A DNA stretch of 64,000 nt from DATBLE01 sp963841405 (GTDB taxonomy: Bacteria > Actinomycetota > Thermoleophilia > Gaiellales > Gaiellaceae), in NCBI GenBank assembly GCA_963841405.1, contig CAWJCM010000007.1, positions 868,001 to 932,000 on the forward strand, read 5' to 3'. Of the stretch, positions 56,917-64,000 are shown piece by piece. Position 1 is the stretch's first letter. The number at the start of each line of letters is the position of its first letter. The notes below the pieces were generated by a model, which was not told the DNA's origin, ran no database searches, and saw nothing but the letters and a program-made list of their open reading frames with translations. Made by a program: the position numbers and the translations under genes.

Positions 56917-58032
56917 TCAGAGCATCGGAATCTGCCGGAGGATGTCCGGCTCGATCCGGTCGAGGATCTTCATCAGGCTCGGGCCGGTGACGGTGATGCC
57001 GTGGTTGCGCAGGCCGATGACCGCCTCGTCGGGGTTCGGCTCGGCAGCCAGCAGCTCGGCGACGCTCCGGGCCAGCTCCTCGGTCCCGCACGGGTAGTTC
57101 ACGTCGGTTGCCGCGATGTCCTTCATCCACGCGTGGACGTGGAGGATCGCGCCGACGCCTGGGTGGGCCCGGTAGATCATCCAGTGCTCGATCGCGTCCA
57201 CCGACACGCGCCGCGGCTCCACGGTCGGCGGCACGCTCAGCACGATGCGGCCGTTGTCGTGGTCGTAGTTCGAGACGAGCAGGATGTCCCGGCCGGGCGT
57301 CTCCAGCGCGGACTTGTCGACGCCGCTCGCGCTCATCCAGAAGCGCCGCGCGTCCTTCCGCTGCGAGAGGTTGCCGTAGGAGAGACCGCCGATCCCGTAC
57401 AGGCGCTTGACGTGGCGGAGCTCGCGCTCGTTGAGCAGATCCTCGATCGGAAACGGCGAGGGCAGGAGGTCGAGGTCACCGAGGCGCGCGCCGGCGGCGA
57501 CGATCTCCTCGGTCACCTCGTCGCCCTCCCAAAGCTCCGGCTCGAGGTCGGTGACGAACTCGTTGTCGATCACGAGCTTCGAGCGGGCGAGCGGCAGGAG
57601 CCGCTGGACGACGGCCTCGGCGAGCGCCTCGTCGCCGTGCTTGGCGGTGTCGCCGTAGTGGCCGCGCTCCATCGTCGTGAACCAGGCGCCCTGTCCGGGG
57701 ACGTAGCAGAGCGCGATGTTCGCGAGGGCGCGCACGAGCATGGGGTAGTCCTCGGGCAGCGAGTGGCTGTCGCGCTCGTACAGGCCGACGACGAACGTGC
57801 CGCGTGACTTTCGCCGGAACGGCTTCGCGTCGTCCTCGTCGACCACGTTGATCACCAGGTCGGCCTCGTCGGCGGCCTGCGTCTCGCCGACGTGCGCCCG
57901 GCCGAGGGCGGCGCGCAGGAGGTCGACGAACCGCGCGAGGTCGGGTTTTTTCGCGGAGCCGACGACGGCGAAGAAGGCCTCCGTGGCTCCCGTGCCGTCG
58001 GACGGCGTGGTGGCGTGGCTGGGTGCGCTCAT
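56917..58032 (-). CDS. Class II aldolase/adducin-domain protein
   Basis: A 371-residue protein. The C-terminal half (~205-365) is a class II aldolase/adducin fold: GGLSYGNLSQRKD (~220, substrate loop), ILHVHAWMKD (~300, His-x-His zinc ligands), GLRNHGITVTGPS (~348, third His). The N-terminal ~190 residues are an extra domain I do not recognise (FFAVVGSAKKPDLARFVDLL, then DLVINVVDEDD). It may be an aldolase or a ribulose-phosphate epimerase relative; substrate unknown. ATG at 58032, one base from the CopD-like stop. Confidence 0.8.
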   Translation of the reverse strand: MSAPSHATTPSDGTGATEAFFAVVGSAKKPDLARFVDLLRAALGRAHVGETQAADEADLVINVVDEDDAKPFRRKSRGTFVVGLYERDSHSLPEDYPMLVRALANIALCYVPGQGAWFTTMERGHYGDTAKHGDEALAEAVVQRLLPLARSKLVIDNEFVTDLEPELWEGDEVTEEIVAAGARLGDLDLLPSPFPIEDLLNERELRHVKRLYGIGGLSYGNLSQRKDARRFWMSASGVDKSALETPGRDILLVSNYDHDNGRIVLSVPPTVEPRRVSVDAIEHWMIYRAHPGVGAILHVHAWMKDIAATDVNYPCGTEELARSVAELLAAEPNPDEAVIGLRNHGITVTGPSLMKILDRIEPDILRQIPML

Positions 58033-58497
58033 CTAGACGATCTCGGCAAGGACGACCCCCAGGATGGGAATCGACACGGTAAGCGTAAACGACGCCCAAC
58101 CCACCAGCACCAGACGCGGCCTCGACACGGGCGGCCGGCCCTCCCGGAACTCGCGCGCGACCCGCGGGCCGAGCACGAAGTCGTGCAGGTACGCGAAGAC
58201 GATCAGCACCGCGAACAGCGCCATCTTCACGGCGAAGACGGCCTTGGCTCCTGCGCCGCTGCCGGGCAGAACGTGCGCTGCCAGCGGCGTGCCGGTCAGG
58301 ACCATGGCCAGGAGGGTGCTCCAGCCGATCGGCCGCCAGCGCTCGCCAAGTCGGCGCATCGCGGTCGCCCGCGGCTCCCCCGTCAGCATCCGGATGGCCG
58401 GGACCGCGATGAACGTGAGCGCAATCGTCCCGCCGACCCAGACGGTTGCGCCGAGCACGTGCAGGGTGACGAGTGTGATCTCCAGCCAGTGCGGCAC
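58033..58497 (-). CDS. CopD-like integral membrane protein
   Basis: A 154-residue protein with four helices; LEITLVTLHVLGATVWVGGTIALTF (~5-28, key residues His and WVGG) is the CopD/DUF2269 hallmark helix, related to the protein at 37067-37651. A second His lies in FAYLHDFVLGPRV (~105). It may bind copper or heme in the membrane. It starts at GTG 58497, only 20 bases from the divergent methyltransferase start. It is upstream of, and probably cotranscribed with, the aldolase-II gene. Confidence 0.75.
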   Translation of the reverse strand: MPHWLEITLVTLHVLGATVWVGGTIALTFIAVPAIRMLTGEPRATAMRRLGERWRPIGWSTLLAMVLTGTPLAAHVLPGSGAGAKAVFAVKMALFAVLIVFAYLHDFVLGPRVAREFREGRPPVSRPRLVLVGWASFTLTVSIPILGVVLAEIV

Positions 58498-58517
58498 GTG
58501 AGTGACAATAGAGCGGC

Positions 58518-59105
58518 GTGGATCGCGAGGACTGGAACCGCAAGCACGGCGAGGCCGGCCCGCTGTTCGGCGTCGACCCGAACCGCTTCCTCGTGGCCGA
58601 GCTCGATCGGATCCCGGCGGGCCGCGCGCTCGACCTCGCCTGCGGCGCCGGCCGGAACGCCGTCTGGTTGGCGGAACACGACTGGACGGTGACGGGCGTC
58701 GACTTCTCGGAGGTCGCGCTCGAGAACGCTCGCGGCCTCGCAGCCGAGCGCGGTGTCGAGGTCGAGTGGGTGCAGGCCGACGTCCGGCACTGGACGCCGC
58801 CCGCGGCCGCATTCGACCTCGTCGCGATCCTCTACCTGCAGATCCCGGTCGAGGAACGGCGCGCCGTGCACGGCCGGGCTGCGGCAGCCGTCGCTCCCGG
58901 CGGCACGCTGCTCGTCGTCGGTCACGACCGGGAGAACCTCGTTTCCGGGACCGGCGGCCCCCAGGACGCGCGGGTGCTGCTCGACGCTCAGGAAGTGGCG
59001 GGCGAACTGAGCGGGCTCGAGGTCGAGAAGGCCGGGCGGGTACTGCGTCCGGTCGAAGGCGAGCGGGACGCGATCGACACGCTCGTGCGAGCCCGACGCG
59101 GATGA
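58518..59105 (+). CDS. SAM-dependent methyltransferase (class I)
   Basis: A 195-residue Rossmann methyltransferase: motif I is GRALDLACGAGRNAVWLAEH (~36-55), the acidic ribose-binding position is VTGVDFSEVAL (~63), and motif IV is FDLVAILYLQIP (~105). The DLACGAGRNA-LA pattern is common in TehB-like and thiol or tellurite methyltransferases. The GTG at 58518 is the first in-frame start after the divergent region; the stop overlaps the NIPSNAP ATG (ATGA). Confidence 0.85.
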   Translation: MDREDWNRKHGEAGPLFGVDPNRFLVAELDRIPAGRALDLACGAGRNAVWLAEHDWTVTGVDFSEVALENARGLAAERGVEVEWVQADVRHWTPPAAAFDLVAILYLQIPVEERRAVHGRAAAAVAPGGTLLVVGHDRENLVSGTGGPQDARVLLDAQEVAGELSGLEVEKAGRVLRPVEGERDAIDTLVRARRG

Positions 59106-59347
59106 TCGCCGTCCTCGAGCTCCGGCGGTACACGCTGGAGCCGGGCGCGCGCGAGAAACTGATCGAGCTGTTCGACCGCGAGTTCGTCGAGTCCCAGGAG
59201 GCGCTCGGCATGCGAATCCTGGGGACGTTTCGCGACCTCGACGATCCGGATCAATTCGTCTGGCTGCGCGGGTTCGCCGACCTCGCAAGCCGCGCCCCGG
59301 CGCTCGAGGCGTTCATTCGGCCGACCCCGCGTTCGCTGCTTCCCTAG
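59102..59347 (+). CDS. NIPSNAP-like protein, probably C-terminally short
   Basis: An 81-residue protein: LELRRYTLEPGAREKLIELF and EALGMRILGTFRDLDDPDQF are the N-terminal strands and helix of the NIPSNAP ferredoxin-like fold. Family members usually continue about 25 residues after LEAF (with a W or GP-V-W stretch); here the frame ends FIRPTPRSLLP. It may be truncated. It overlaps the convergent marR gene by four bases through a shared CTAG. Function unknown. Confidence 0.65.
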   Translation: MIAVLELRRYTLEPGAREKLIELFDREFVESQEALGMRILGTFRDLDDPDQFVWLRGFADLASRAPALEAFIRPTPRSLLP

Positions 59348-59817
59348 GGCGAGCAGCACTCGCCCTGTCCGGCTGCGCCGGGCAGGCGGCCGAGGAGGTC
59401 GACGAGCGTCTCCAGTTCCTCGGCGGAGTAGCGATCCTCGAAGATCTCCCGGATCTGGCCGACGTGCGTCCGGCCGGCGGACTCGAGGCGCTCGCGGCCC
59501 TCGTCGGTCAGCACGGCGTAGGTCACGCGGGCATCGCTGTCGCAGTTGCCCTTGCGCACCCAACCGTCGCGCTCGAGCCCGTCCAGCAGACGCGTCACGC
59601 CCGACGGCGTCAGCATCAGGCGCTCGGCCAGGTCGACCCGGCGCAGCGAGCCCTCCTCGGCGTGTGAGAGGTGGAGCAGGGCTTCGTAGTCGTTGATCGT
59701 CAGACCGTGCGCGGTGACGAGCCGTGCCGACAGCTCTCGCGAAAGGCTCGAATGCGCGCGCAGGAGCCGCGAGAACGCGCTCACCGATGCTTGACTGGTC
59801 AATACTTGACTGCTCAT
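59344..59817 (-). CDS. MarR-family transcriptional regulator
   Basis: A 157-residue regulator with the MarR winged helix: LTINDYEALLHLSHAEEG (~40), RRVDLAERLMLTPSGVTRLL (~60-80, recognition helix) and the wing with DSDARVTYAVLTDEGRERL (~95-112). The C-terminus ends GECCSP, vicinal cysteines that could be redox-sensitive. It is divergent from the YceI gene; its 5' end carries a TTGAC-TG-GTCAA palindrome overlapping the YceI promoter, consistent with coordinated repression. Confidence 0.87.
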   Translation of the reverse strand: MSSQVLTSQASVSAFSRLLRAHSSLSRELSARLVTAHGLTINDYEALLHLSHAEEGSLRRVDLAERLMLTPSGVTRLLDGLERDGWVRKGNCDSDARVTYAVLTDEGRERLESAGRTHVGQIREIFEDRYSAEELETLVDLLGRLPGAAGQGECCSP

Positions 59818-59833
59818 GAATATCTGCTACATT
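59791..59833 (+). promoter_or_regulatory. YceI promoter and MarR-type palindrome
   Basis: TTGACT (59806-59811), a 16-base spacer and TACATT (59828-59833) form a good sigma70 promoter for the YceI gene at 59875. TTGAC-TG-GTCAA (59791-59802) is a perfect 5-bp inverted repeat just upstream, within the first codons of the divergent MarR gene, and a likely operator. Confidence 0.6.
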
Positions 59834-59874
59834 GCTTGCGTCCGCAAATAATGATAGCGCAACGAAAGGACACC

Positions 59875-60414
59875 ATGGCCACCATCACCACGACCGAGCA
59901 GACGATTCCCACCGGGACCTGGACGCTCGACCGGACGCATTCCAGCGTCGCCTACTCGGTCCGCCACAGCGGCGTCTCGCTCTTCAGGGGCGGCCTGAGC
60001 GACTTCGAGGCGACGCTCCAGGACGGTCGGCTGCAGGGCTGGGCCGACGTCGCGAGCATCACCGTCCAGGACGAGAACCTGCAGGGGCACCTGCTCTCGC
60101 CGGACTTCTTCGACGCCGAGCGCTCCCCGCGCGTCTCGTTCATGTCCACCGGCATCCGCCGCGACGGGGACGAGGTCGTGGTCGAGGGTGAACTGGAGAT
60201 CCGCGGCGTGAAGCAGCCCGTGACGCTGACGGGTGCGATCGCCGGCCCCGTCGCAGGCCCGGCCGGCGACAAGCTCGGCCTCCACCTCGAGACCGCGGTC
60301 GACCGGACCGCCTTCGGCATGACCTGGAACATGCAGCTTCCGGGCGGCGGCCCGATCCTCGAGAACGAGGTCACGTTGACCGCCGACCTCGAGCTCGCGC
60401 AGGCCCAGGCGTAG
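59875..60414 (+). CDS. YceI-family lipid-binding protein
   Basis: A 179-residue lipocalin-like protein: GTWTLDRTHSSVAYSVRHSG (~17-36) is the family start, then DFFDAERSPRVSFMSTGI (~82-99) and the C-terminal NEVTLTADLEL strand. YceI proteins bind isoprenoids or other long lipids, and are often induced by stress. No signal peptide is seen, so this is a cytoplasmic variant. The ATG at 59875 follows AAAGGA. Its promoter and a MarR-type site overlap the divergent regulator. Confidence 0.9.
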   Translation: MATITTTEQTIPTGTWTLDRTHSSVAYSVRHSGVSLFRGGLSDFEATLQDGRLQGWADVASITVQDENLQGHLLSPDFFDAERSPRVSFMSTGIRRDGDEVVVEGELEIRGVKQPVTLTGAIAGPVAGPAGDKLGLHLETAVDRTAFGMTWNMQLPGGGPILENEVTLTADLELAQAQA

Positions 60415-60418
60415 CGAG

Positions 60419-60976
60419 ATGAGGGTCCTCGGGATCAGCGGGAGCCTGCGGCGCAACTCGCACAACCGCAGGCTCCTGCTCGAGGCGGCGGAGCTGCTTC
60501 CATCCGGGATCGAACTCGAGCTCTACGACGAGCTGAGGGCGCTGCCGCCGTACGACGAGGACGGCGACGGCGAAGAGACGCACCCGGCCGTCGAGCGGTT
60601 GCGGGAGGCGGTCGCGCGGGCGGATGCGATCCTGATCGCGACGCCCGAGTACAACGCGTCGATTCCCGGCCAGCTCAAGAACGCGATCGACTGGGCGTCG
60701 CGACCGCGCGGAGCCGCCGCGATCGCCAACAAGCCCGTCGCCGTGATCGGCACGAGCACGGGCTCCTTCGGCGGCGTCTGGGCACAGGAGGAGCTCCGCA
60801 AGGTCCTGCGCACCGCCGGTGCCAGGGTCGTCGGCGGCGAGCTCGCCGTCCCCCGCGCGCACGTCCGGCTCGCCGAGGGCGGCCGTCTGCTCGACGACGA
60901 GTTCGACGAGCGGGCGCGGGTGCTGCTCGACACCCTGCTGGCCGAGGTCCGGCCCGCGTGGGTCGTGGCAGCCTGA
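60419..60976 (+). CDS. NADPH-dependent FMN reductase
   Basis: A 185-residue flavodoxin-like reductase. VLGISGSLRRNSHNRRLL (~3-20) is the phosphate-binding loop for FMN, and ATPEYNASIPGQLKNAIDW (~77-95) is the SxPEYxxSxPGxLKNAIDW-type signature. It reduces FMN, quinones or azo compounds. It is four bases downstream of the YceI gene and probably in the same operon, a plausible MarR-controlled stress response. Confidence 0.9.
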   Translation: MRVLGISGSLRRNSHNRRLLLEAAELLPSGIELELYDELRALPPYDEDGDGEETHPAVERLREAVARADAILIATPEYNASIPGQLKNAIDWASRPRGAAAIANKPVAVIGTSTGSFGGVWAQEELRKVLRTAGARVVGGELAVPRAHVRLAEGGRLLDDEFDERARVLLDTLLAEVRPAWVVAA

Positions 60977-61000
60977 GCTGCTCTTTGCCACTATCCCGGC

Positions 61001-61809
61001 ATGGGGGCCGCCGGGCATACGCCCTCGGAAACGAGCCGCACGAGATCGTCCGGCTCGACGCGCAGTCGGCGTTCTACGAGCCGGCGACCGCGCGGTTCCT
61101 GGCGGCCGCCGGCATCGAGCCGGGCATGCGCGTGCTCGACCTCGGCACTGGACTCGGGCACGTCGCCCGGCTGATCGCGGCGCTCGTCGGGCCGGCCGGA
61201 GAGGTCGCAGGCGTCGATGCCAATCCCGGTCTACTGGCGATCGCGAAGGAACGGACGGCGGAGGAGGGCATCGAGAACATCCGCTACGTCGAGAGCGACG
61301 TCCGCGACTATCGCGACGAGCGCCCGTTCGACGCCGTGGTCGGCCGGCTGATCCTCTTCCATCTCCCCGATCCGGCGGATGCCGTGCGCCACCACGCCGA
61401 GGGCCTCCGGCCGGGAGGACTGCTGCTCGCGATCGACTTCGACGCCGTCGCCTGCCGATGCGAGCCGCCGTTACCGATTGCTCAGTCGGCGGTCGAGTAC
61501 TACGTCGCCGCGTTTCGGCGCGCAGGCGCCGATCCCGCCATCGGCATGCGGCTACCGTCGGTGCTGGCTGCGGCCGGCCTGAAGGAGGTCGAGTCGTTCG
61601 GCATCCAGGACTACATCCCGTCCGACAGCCCGACGGGAACCGCACTCCTGGCCGGCATCGTCCGTACGCTCGCCATCGCCGAAGGTGCCGATCTGCCTCC
61701 CGAGCTGGAGCTGGAGACGCTGGAGCAGCGACTCGTCGAGGCGGTGCGGGCAACGCGAGCGACCGTCGTGCCGCCGACGCTCGTCGGCGCCTGGGGCAGG
61801 GCCGCGTAG
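61001..61809 (+). CDS. SAM-dependent methyltransferase (UbiE-like), start region frameshifted
   Basis: A class I methyltransferase of about 269 residues. Motif I is MRVLDLGTGLGHVARLIAAL (~43-62), VDANPGLLAIAKE (~75) the ribose-binding turn, and FDAVVGRLILFHLPDP (~112) motif IV. No good start exists in frame: the frame upstream runs into the FMN-reductase gene. If the G run after ATG 61001 had six Gs instead of five, the protein would read MGGRRAYALGNEPHEIVRL and start cleanly. This is another probable homopolymer error. Substrate unknown. Confidence 0.78.
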
Positions 61810-61812
61810 GGT

Positions 61813-62082
61813 CTACACGCCCGCCAGGTCGGCGGGCGCCAACTCCGCCAGGCGGTCGAGCGCTGCCCGGGCGGCCTCCGCGTCACGGACAGACTCGAGC
61901 TCACGGCGTAGCTCGAGCAGGTACCGCGCGAGTTGTGGGTCGCGCAGGTCGACGCCCATCCGCTCGATCGCGCAGCCCGGCTCGATCACCGCTCCGCCGG
62001 CCTCCCAGAACGCGCACCACGCCCGCGGGCACTCGGCGTCGTTGCCGACCGCCACGGACAGGGAGCACAACCGGGGTTCCAT
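61813..62082 (-). CDS. Small conserved-looking cysteine-rich protein
   Basis: An 89-residue protein of unknown function. Its first half is compact and rich in Cys and Trp: MEPRLCSLSVAVGNDAECP, RAWCAFWEAGGAVIEPGCAI, with four cysteines (~6, 18, 23, 37) suggesting a metal site or disulfides. The second half is helical (ARYLLELRRELESVRDAEAA). The ATG at 62082 is chosen as longer frames overlap the VKOR gene. It is downstream of dsbA-like and vkor genes, a hint at redox function. Confidence 0.65.
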   Translation of the reverse strand: MEPRLCSLSVAVGNDAECPRAWCAFWEAGGAVIEPGCAIERMGVDLRDPQLARYLLELRRELESVRDAEAARAALDRLAELAPADLAGV

Positions 62083-62099
62083 GCAGCGACTGTGCCGGG

Positions 62100-62552
62100 T
62101 CAGCCGCGCGACGTCATCGGTGCCGTCCCCGACGAGGCGTGCGGATTTCCCGCAAGCCGCCGCAGCCGCTCGCAGCAGAGCAGGGCGAGGGCCGCGAGGA
62201 TCGCGTCGCTCGCGAGACACCACTGGCAGATCGCGTCGATCACGGCGACCTGGATCACGATCAGGTAGATCGCGAACGCGAGCCCGCCGAGGGCGATCGC
62301 CGCGCCGACTGCGGCCGCCTCGACACGTGCGGAGACAGCGGTGGCGAAGATCGCCAGATACGCGGCGAGGCCGAGCACGGCGACGGGAACGCCGGCGATC
62401 TTGGCGTACTTCGAGTGCTGGACGGTCTCGCAGCCGCCGGTGGTGCAGGCGATCTGGGTGTGGGTGTACCTGGCGTAGACGAGGTAGGCAGCAACGGCGG
62501 CGCCGGCGAGCGCGACCAGCGCGATCGCGGCCCGCAGGCGCCCGTCCGTCAT
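62100..62552 (-). CDS. Vitamin K epoxide reductase (VKOR) family protein
   Basis: A 150-residue four-helix membrane protein. The loop cysteines are in QIACTTGGCETVQHSKYA (~34-50), the serine-like position in KIAGVPVAVLGLAAYL (~52), and the active-site CxxC in AICQWCLASD (~110). VKOR reoxidises a thiol oxidase and passes electrons to quinone, replacing DsbB in actinobacteria. It overlaps the DsbA-like gene by four bases (ATGA), a matched pair. Confidence 0.92.
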   Translation of the reverse strand: MTDGRLRAAIALVALAGAAVAAYLVYARYTHTQIACTTGGCETVQHSKYAKIAGVPVAVLGLAAYLAIFATAVSARVEAAAVGAAIALGGLAFAIYLIVIQVAVIDAICQWCLASDAILAALALLCCERLRRLAGNPHASSGTAPMTSRG

Positions 62553-63313
62553 TTCACGAGGGCGTCGAGCGTCGGCCGGAAGGCCGCGGCCGTGAGCGCC
62601 GTCAGCGGCACCTGCTGGAGCGTGCCGCCGGTGGGGCCGGCGAAGAACGTAGGCGTCCGGTCGACGCGGCCGTTCGTCGCCTGCTGCGCCGACGCTGCGA
62701 GGGCGGTGTCGACCTCGGCCGAATGCCGGTCGGCCATCATCCTGGCGGTGTCGAAGCCTGGGATCGAATCCCCGATCCGCCGGAGCAGGTCGTCGCTGAT
62801 CCAGCCGGAGTTCTCCGCCCCCTGGCTGCGGTAGAGCAGATGCGAGAAGTTCCAGAGCCTGTTCTGCAGCCCGGCGGCGTAGACAGCCCGAAGCCCGGCC
62901 TCGGAGCTTCGGCCGATGACCGGGATCCCGAAGTAGACGAGCTTGACCTTGCCCGTCCGGACGTACTCCCTGACGATCGCCGGCAGGGTGTCCAGCTCGT
63001 ACTGCCGGCAGTAGGGGCACTGCGGGTCGGCGAACTCGATCATGGTCACCTTCGCATTCGGCTTGCCGAGCTGGTTCAACTGCTGGGGGATGCCGCTGAA
63101 GAGAGCTGCGGTGGCGGCCGCCCCGGGTGCCTTCGGGCGCGCAGCAGGCGTCGAGCCGCCGCCGCCGGTCGCGGTCGTCGCGGGCACGGAGGCTGTCGTC
63201 TCTGCGTTCGACGATCCGATCACGCTGATCAGGATGAGGACGACCGCGATCACCGCGGCGGCGGAGCCGACGCCGACGTAGAGCAGGTTGCGACCGTGGA
63301 AGAAACGCTTCAT
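62549..63313 (-). CDS. DsbA-like thiol oxidase, membrane-anchored
   Basis: A 254-residue protein. One N-terminal membrane helix (LLYVGVGSAAAVIAVVLILI, ~10-30), a Thr/Pro/Ala-rich linker (~35-68), then a thioredoxin fold: EFADPQCPYCRQYELDTLPA (~94-113) carries the CPYC active site, and TNGRVDRTPTFFAGP (~222) holds the cis-Pro loop. It introduces disulfides into exported proteins. It pairs with VKOR downstream. Confidence 0.9.
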   Translation of the reverse strand: MKRFFHGRNLLYVGVGSAAAVIAVVLILISVIGSSNAETTASVPATTATGGGGSTPAARPKAPGAAATAALFSGIPQQLNQLGKPNAKVTMIEFADPQCPYCRQYELDTLPAIVREYVRTGKVKLVYFGIPVIGRSSEAGLRAVYAAGLQNRLWNFSHLLYRSQGAENSGWISDDLLRRIGDSIPGFDTARMMADRHSAEVDTALAASAQQATNGRVDRTPTFFAGPTGGTLQQVPLTALTAAAFRPTLDALVK

Positions 63314-63390
63314 CGGTGACCCGTCTCCAGGGTAGACGCGATCACGCCGGCTGCATCCGTGGCAACCCGCAGCGGCGATCGGGGATCGGC

Positions 63391-64000
63391 ATGATTGCGC
63401 CGATGGGCGAGACGATGCTCGCGCTGCGGAAGCCGGCTGCGGAGCCGGGGCTGCGCCTCGACGAGGTGCCGGTGCCGGAGCCGGCCGCCGACGAGGTGCT
63501 GGTCGAGGTCGAGACGGCCAGCATCTGCGGCACCGACCTGCACATCTTCGGCTGGGACGAGTGGTCGCAGGGGCGGATCGTGCCACCGCTGACGCTCGGA
63601 CACGAGTTCGCGGGTACCGTGCTCGAGACGGGCTCGCTCGTCCGCAACGTCGCGGTCGGAGACTACGTCTCGGCCGAGAGCCACATCACGTGCGGCGCCT
63701 GTTTCCAGTGCCGCACCGGCCACGCCCACATGTGCGAGCGCACGCGCATCCTCGGCGTCGACCGCGACGGCGCGTTCGCCCGCTACGTCACCGTCCCCGA
63801 CTCGGTGATCTGGCGGAACGACCGCAGGAAGCTCCCGCCCGAGATCGCCACCCTCCAGGAGCCTTTCGGCAACGCCGTCTTCGCGACCAGCGAGCAGGAC
63901 CTCGCCGGGCGAGCGGTCGCCGTGCTCGGGTGCGGGCCGATCGGCCTGTTCACGATCGGGATCGCGCGCGCATCGGGAGCCGCCGTGGTGCTCGCCGCCG
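63391..64000 (+). CDS. tdh: L-threonine 3-dehydrogenase-like zinc dehydrogenase, 3' end outside the window
   Basis: The first 203 codons of a medium-chain dehydrogenase. ETASICGTDLHIFGWDEWSQ (~43-62) with the catalytic Cys, TLGHEFAGTVLE (~70) with His and Glu, structural cysteines ITCGACFQCRTGHAHMC (~98-114), then the substrate-domain helix TLQEPFGNAVFA (~153) and Rossmann GCGPIGLF (~182). The GWDEW and LQEPFGNAV segments are typical of threonine dehydrogenase rather than other sorbitol-type enzymes. Three in-frame ATGs (63391, 63403, 63415) compete for start. The gene runs off the right edge. Confidence 0.85.
   Translation, partial: MIAPMGETMLALRKPAAEPGLRLDEVPVPEPAADEVLVEVETASICGTDLHIFGWDEWSQGRIVPPLTLGHEFAGTVLETGSLVRNVAVGDYVSAESHITCGACFQCRTGHAHMCERTRILGVDRDGAFARYVTVPDSVIWRNDRRKLPPEIATLQEPFGNAVFATSEQDLAGRAVAVLGCGPIGLFTIGIARASGAAVVLAA

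Overview
The window is very GC-rich, densely packed bacterial chromosome with many four-base start/stop overlaps (ATGA, GTGA, TTGA) and frequent GTG/TTG starts. Gene content (XRE-cupin regulators, LIV-type ABC transporters, VKOR with a DsbA-like oxidase, DUF58/MoxR operon, EncFtn) and codon use suggest an actinobacterium, most likely class Thermoleophilia (Gaiellales/Solirubrobacterales-like). That placement is inference: there is no rRNA or single-copy marker here. I see no phage, transposase, CRISPR, rRNA or tRNA gene.

Layout. 1-7.3 kb: a MazEF-type toxin-antitoxin pair, an XRE-cupin regulator with a bicupin, an SDR protein lacking the usual catalytic residues, an amidohydrolase, acetoacetyl-CoA synthetase and a HEPN/MNT pair. 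7.3-13.6 kb: VOC and SDR proteins, a cNMP-binding protein, a frameshifted glycosyltransferase-like gene, a zinc alcohol dehydrogenase, and a GMC oxidoreductase with its small partner subunit. 13.6-18.5 kb: a branched-chain-type ABC transporter (livF-G-M-H-K). 18.6-29.3 kb: a benzoylformate-decarboxylase-like ThDP enzyme, an amidase, an amidohydrolase, a MetE-like protein, an M24-fold enzyme and a pyruvate/branched-chain 2-oxoacid dehydrogenase set (E1alpha, a second XRE-cupin regulator, E2, E1beta). 29.4-34.5 kb: a ribose-type sugar ABC transporter. 34.6-42.2 kb: an FAD monooxygenase, a phosphotriesterase-family hydrolase, a VAO/4-cresol-dehydrogenase-type flavoprotein, an EncFtn-type ferritin-like protein and a class III aminotransferase. 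42.2-46.8 kb: a decayed cyclase gene, a PadR-controlled ABC exporter, SixA, PhzF, and a small HTH gene bounded by palindromes. 46.8-52 kb: a seven-gene DUF4129/MoxR/DUF58/PfkB/BNR operon. 52-56.7 kb: a TPP-riboswitch-controlled cytX and, divergently, a TOBE-regulator/modABC molybdate operon. 56.7-64 kb: an aldolase-II protein, methyltransferases, MarR/YceI, an FMN reductase, a VKOR-DsbA pair and the start of a threonine-dehydrogenase-like gene.

The first 42 kb read as a scavenging and catabolic region: solute-binding-protein ABC importers feed amidases, amidohydrolases, oxidases and acyl-CoA-forming enzymes, under XRE-cupin regulators. No complete pathway can be proven.

The most novel signals are non-coding. 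(1) A composite intercistronic element occurs three times in the same orientation relative to transcription: a 12-bp-stem GC-rich hairpin after one stop codon, then a conserved block carrying a mini-ORF (MSVAAA[K/E/R]T...) that ends just before the next start codon. (2) Several families of odd-length palindromes (cores GTGCCTGGCAC, GGGACWGTCCC, GGGTCAGACCC, GTAACACWGTGTTAC) sit on or beside stop codons. (3) At least six loci carry one-base indels, mostly in short G/C runs, which looks more like residual sequencing error than gene decay.
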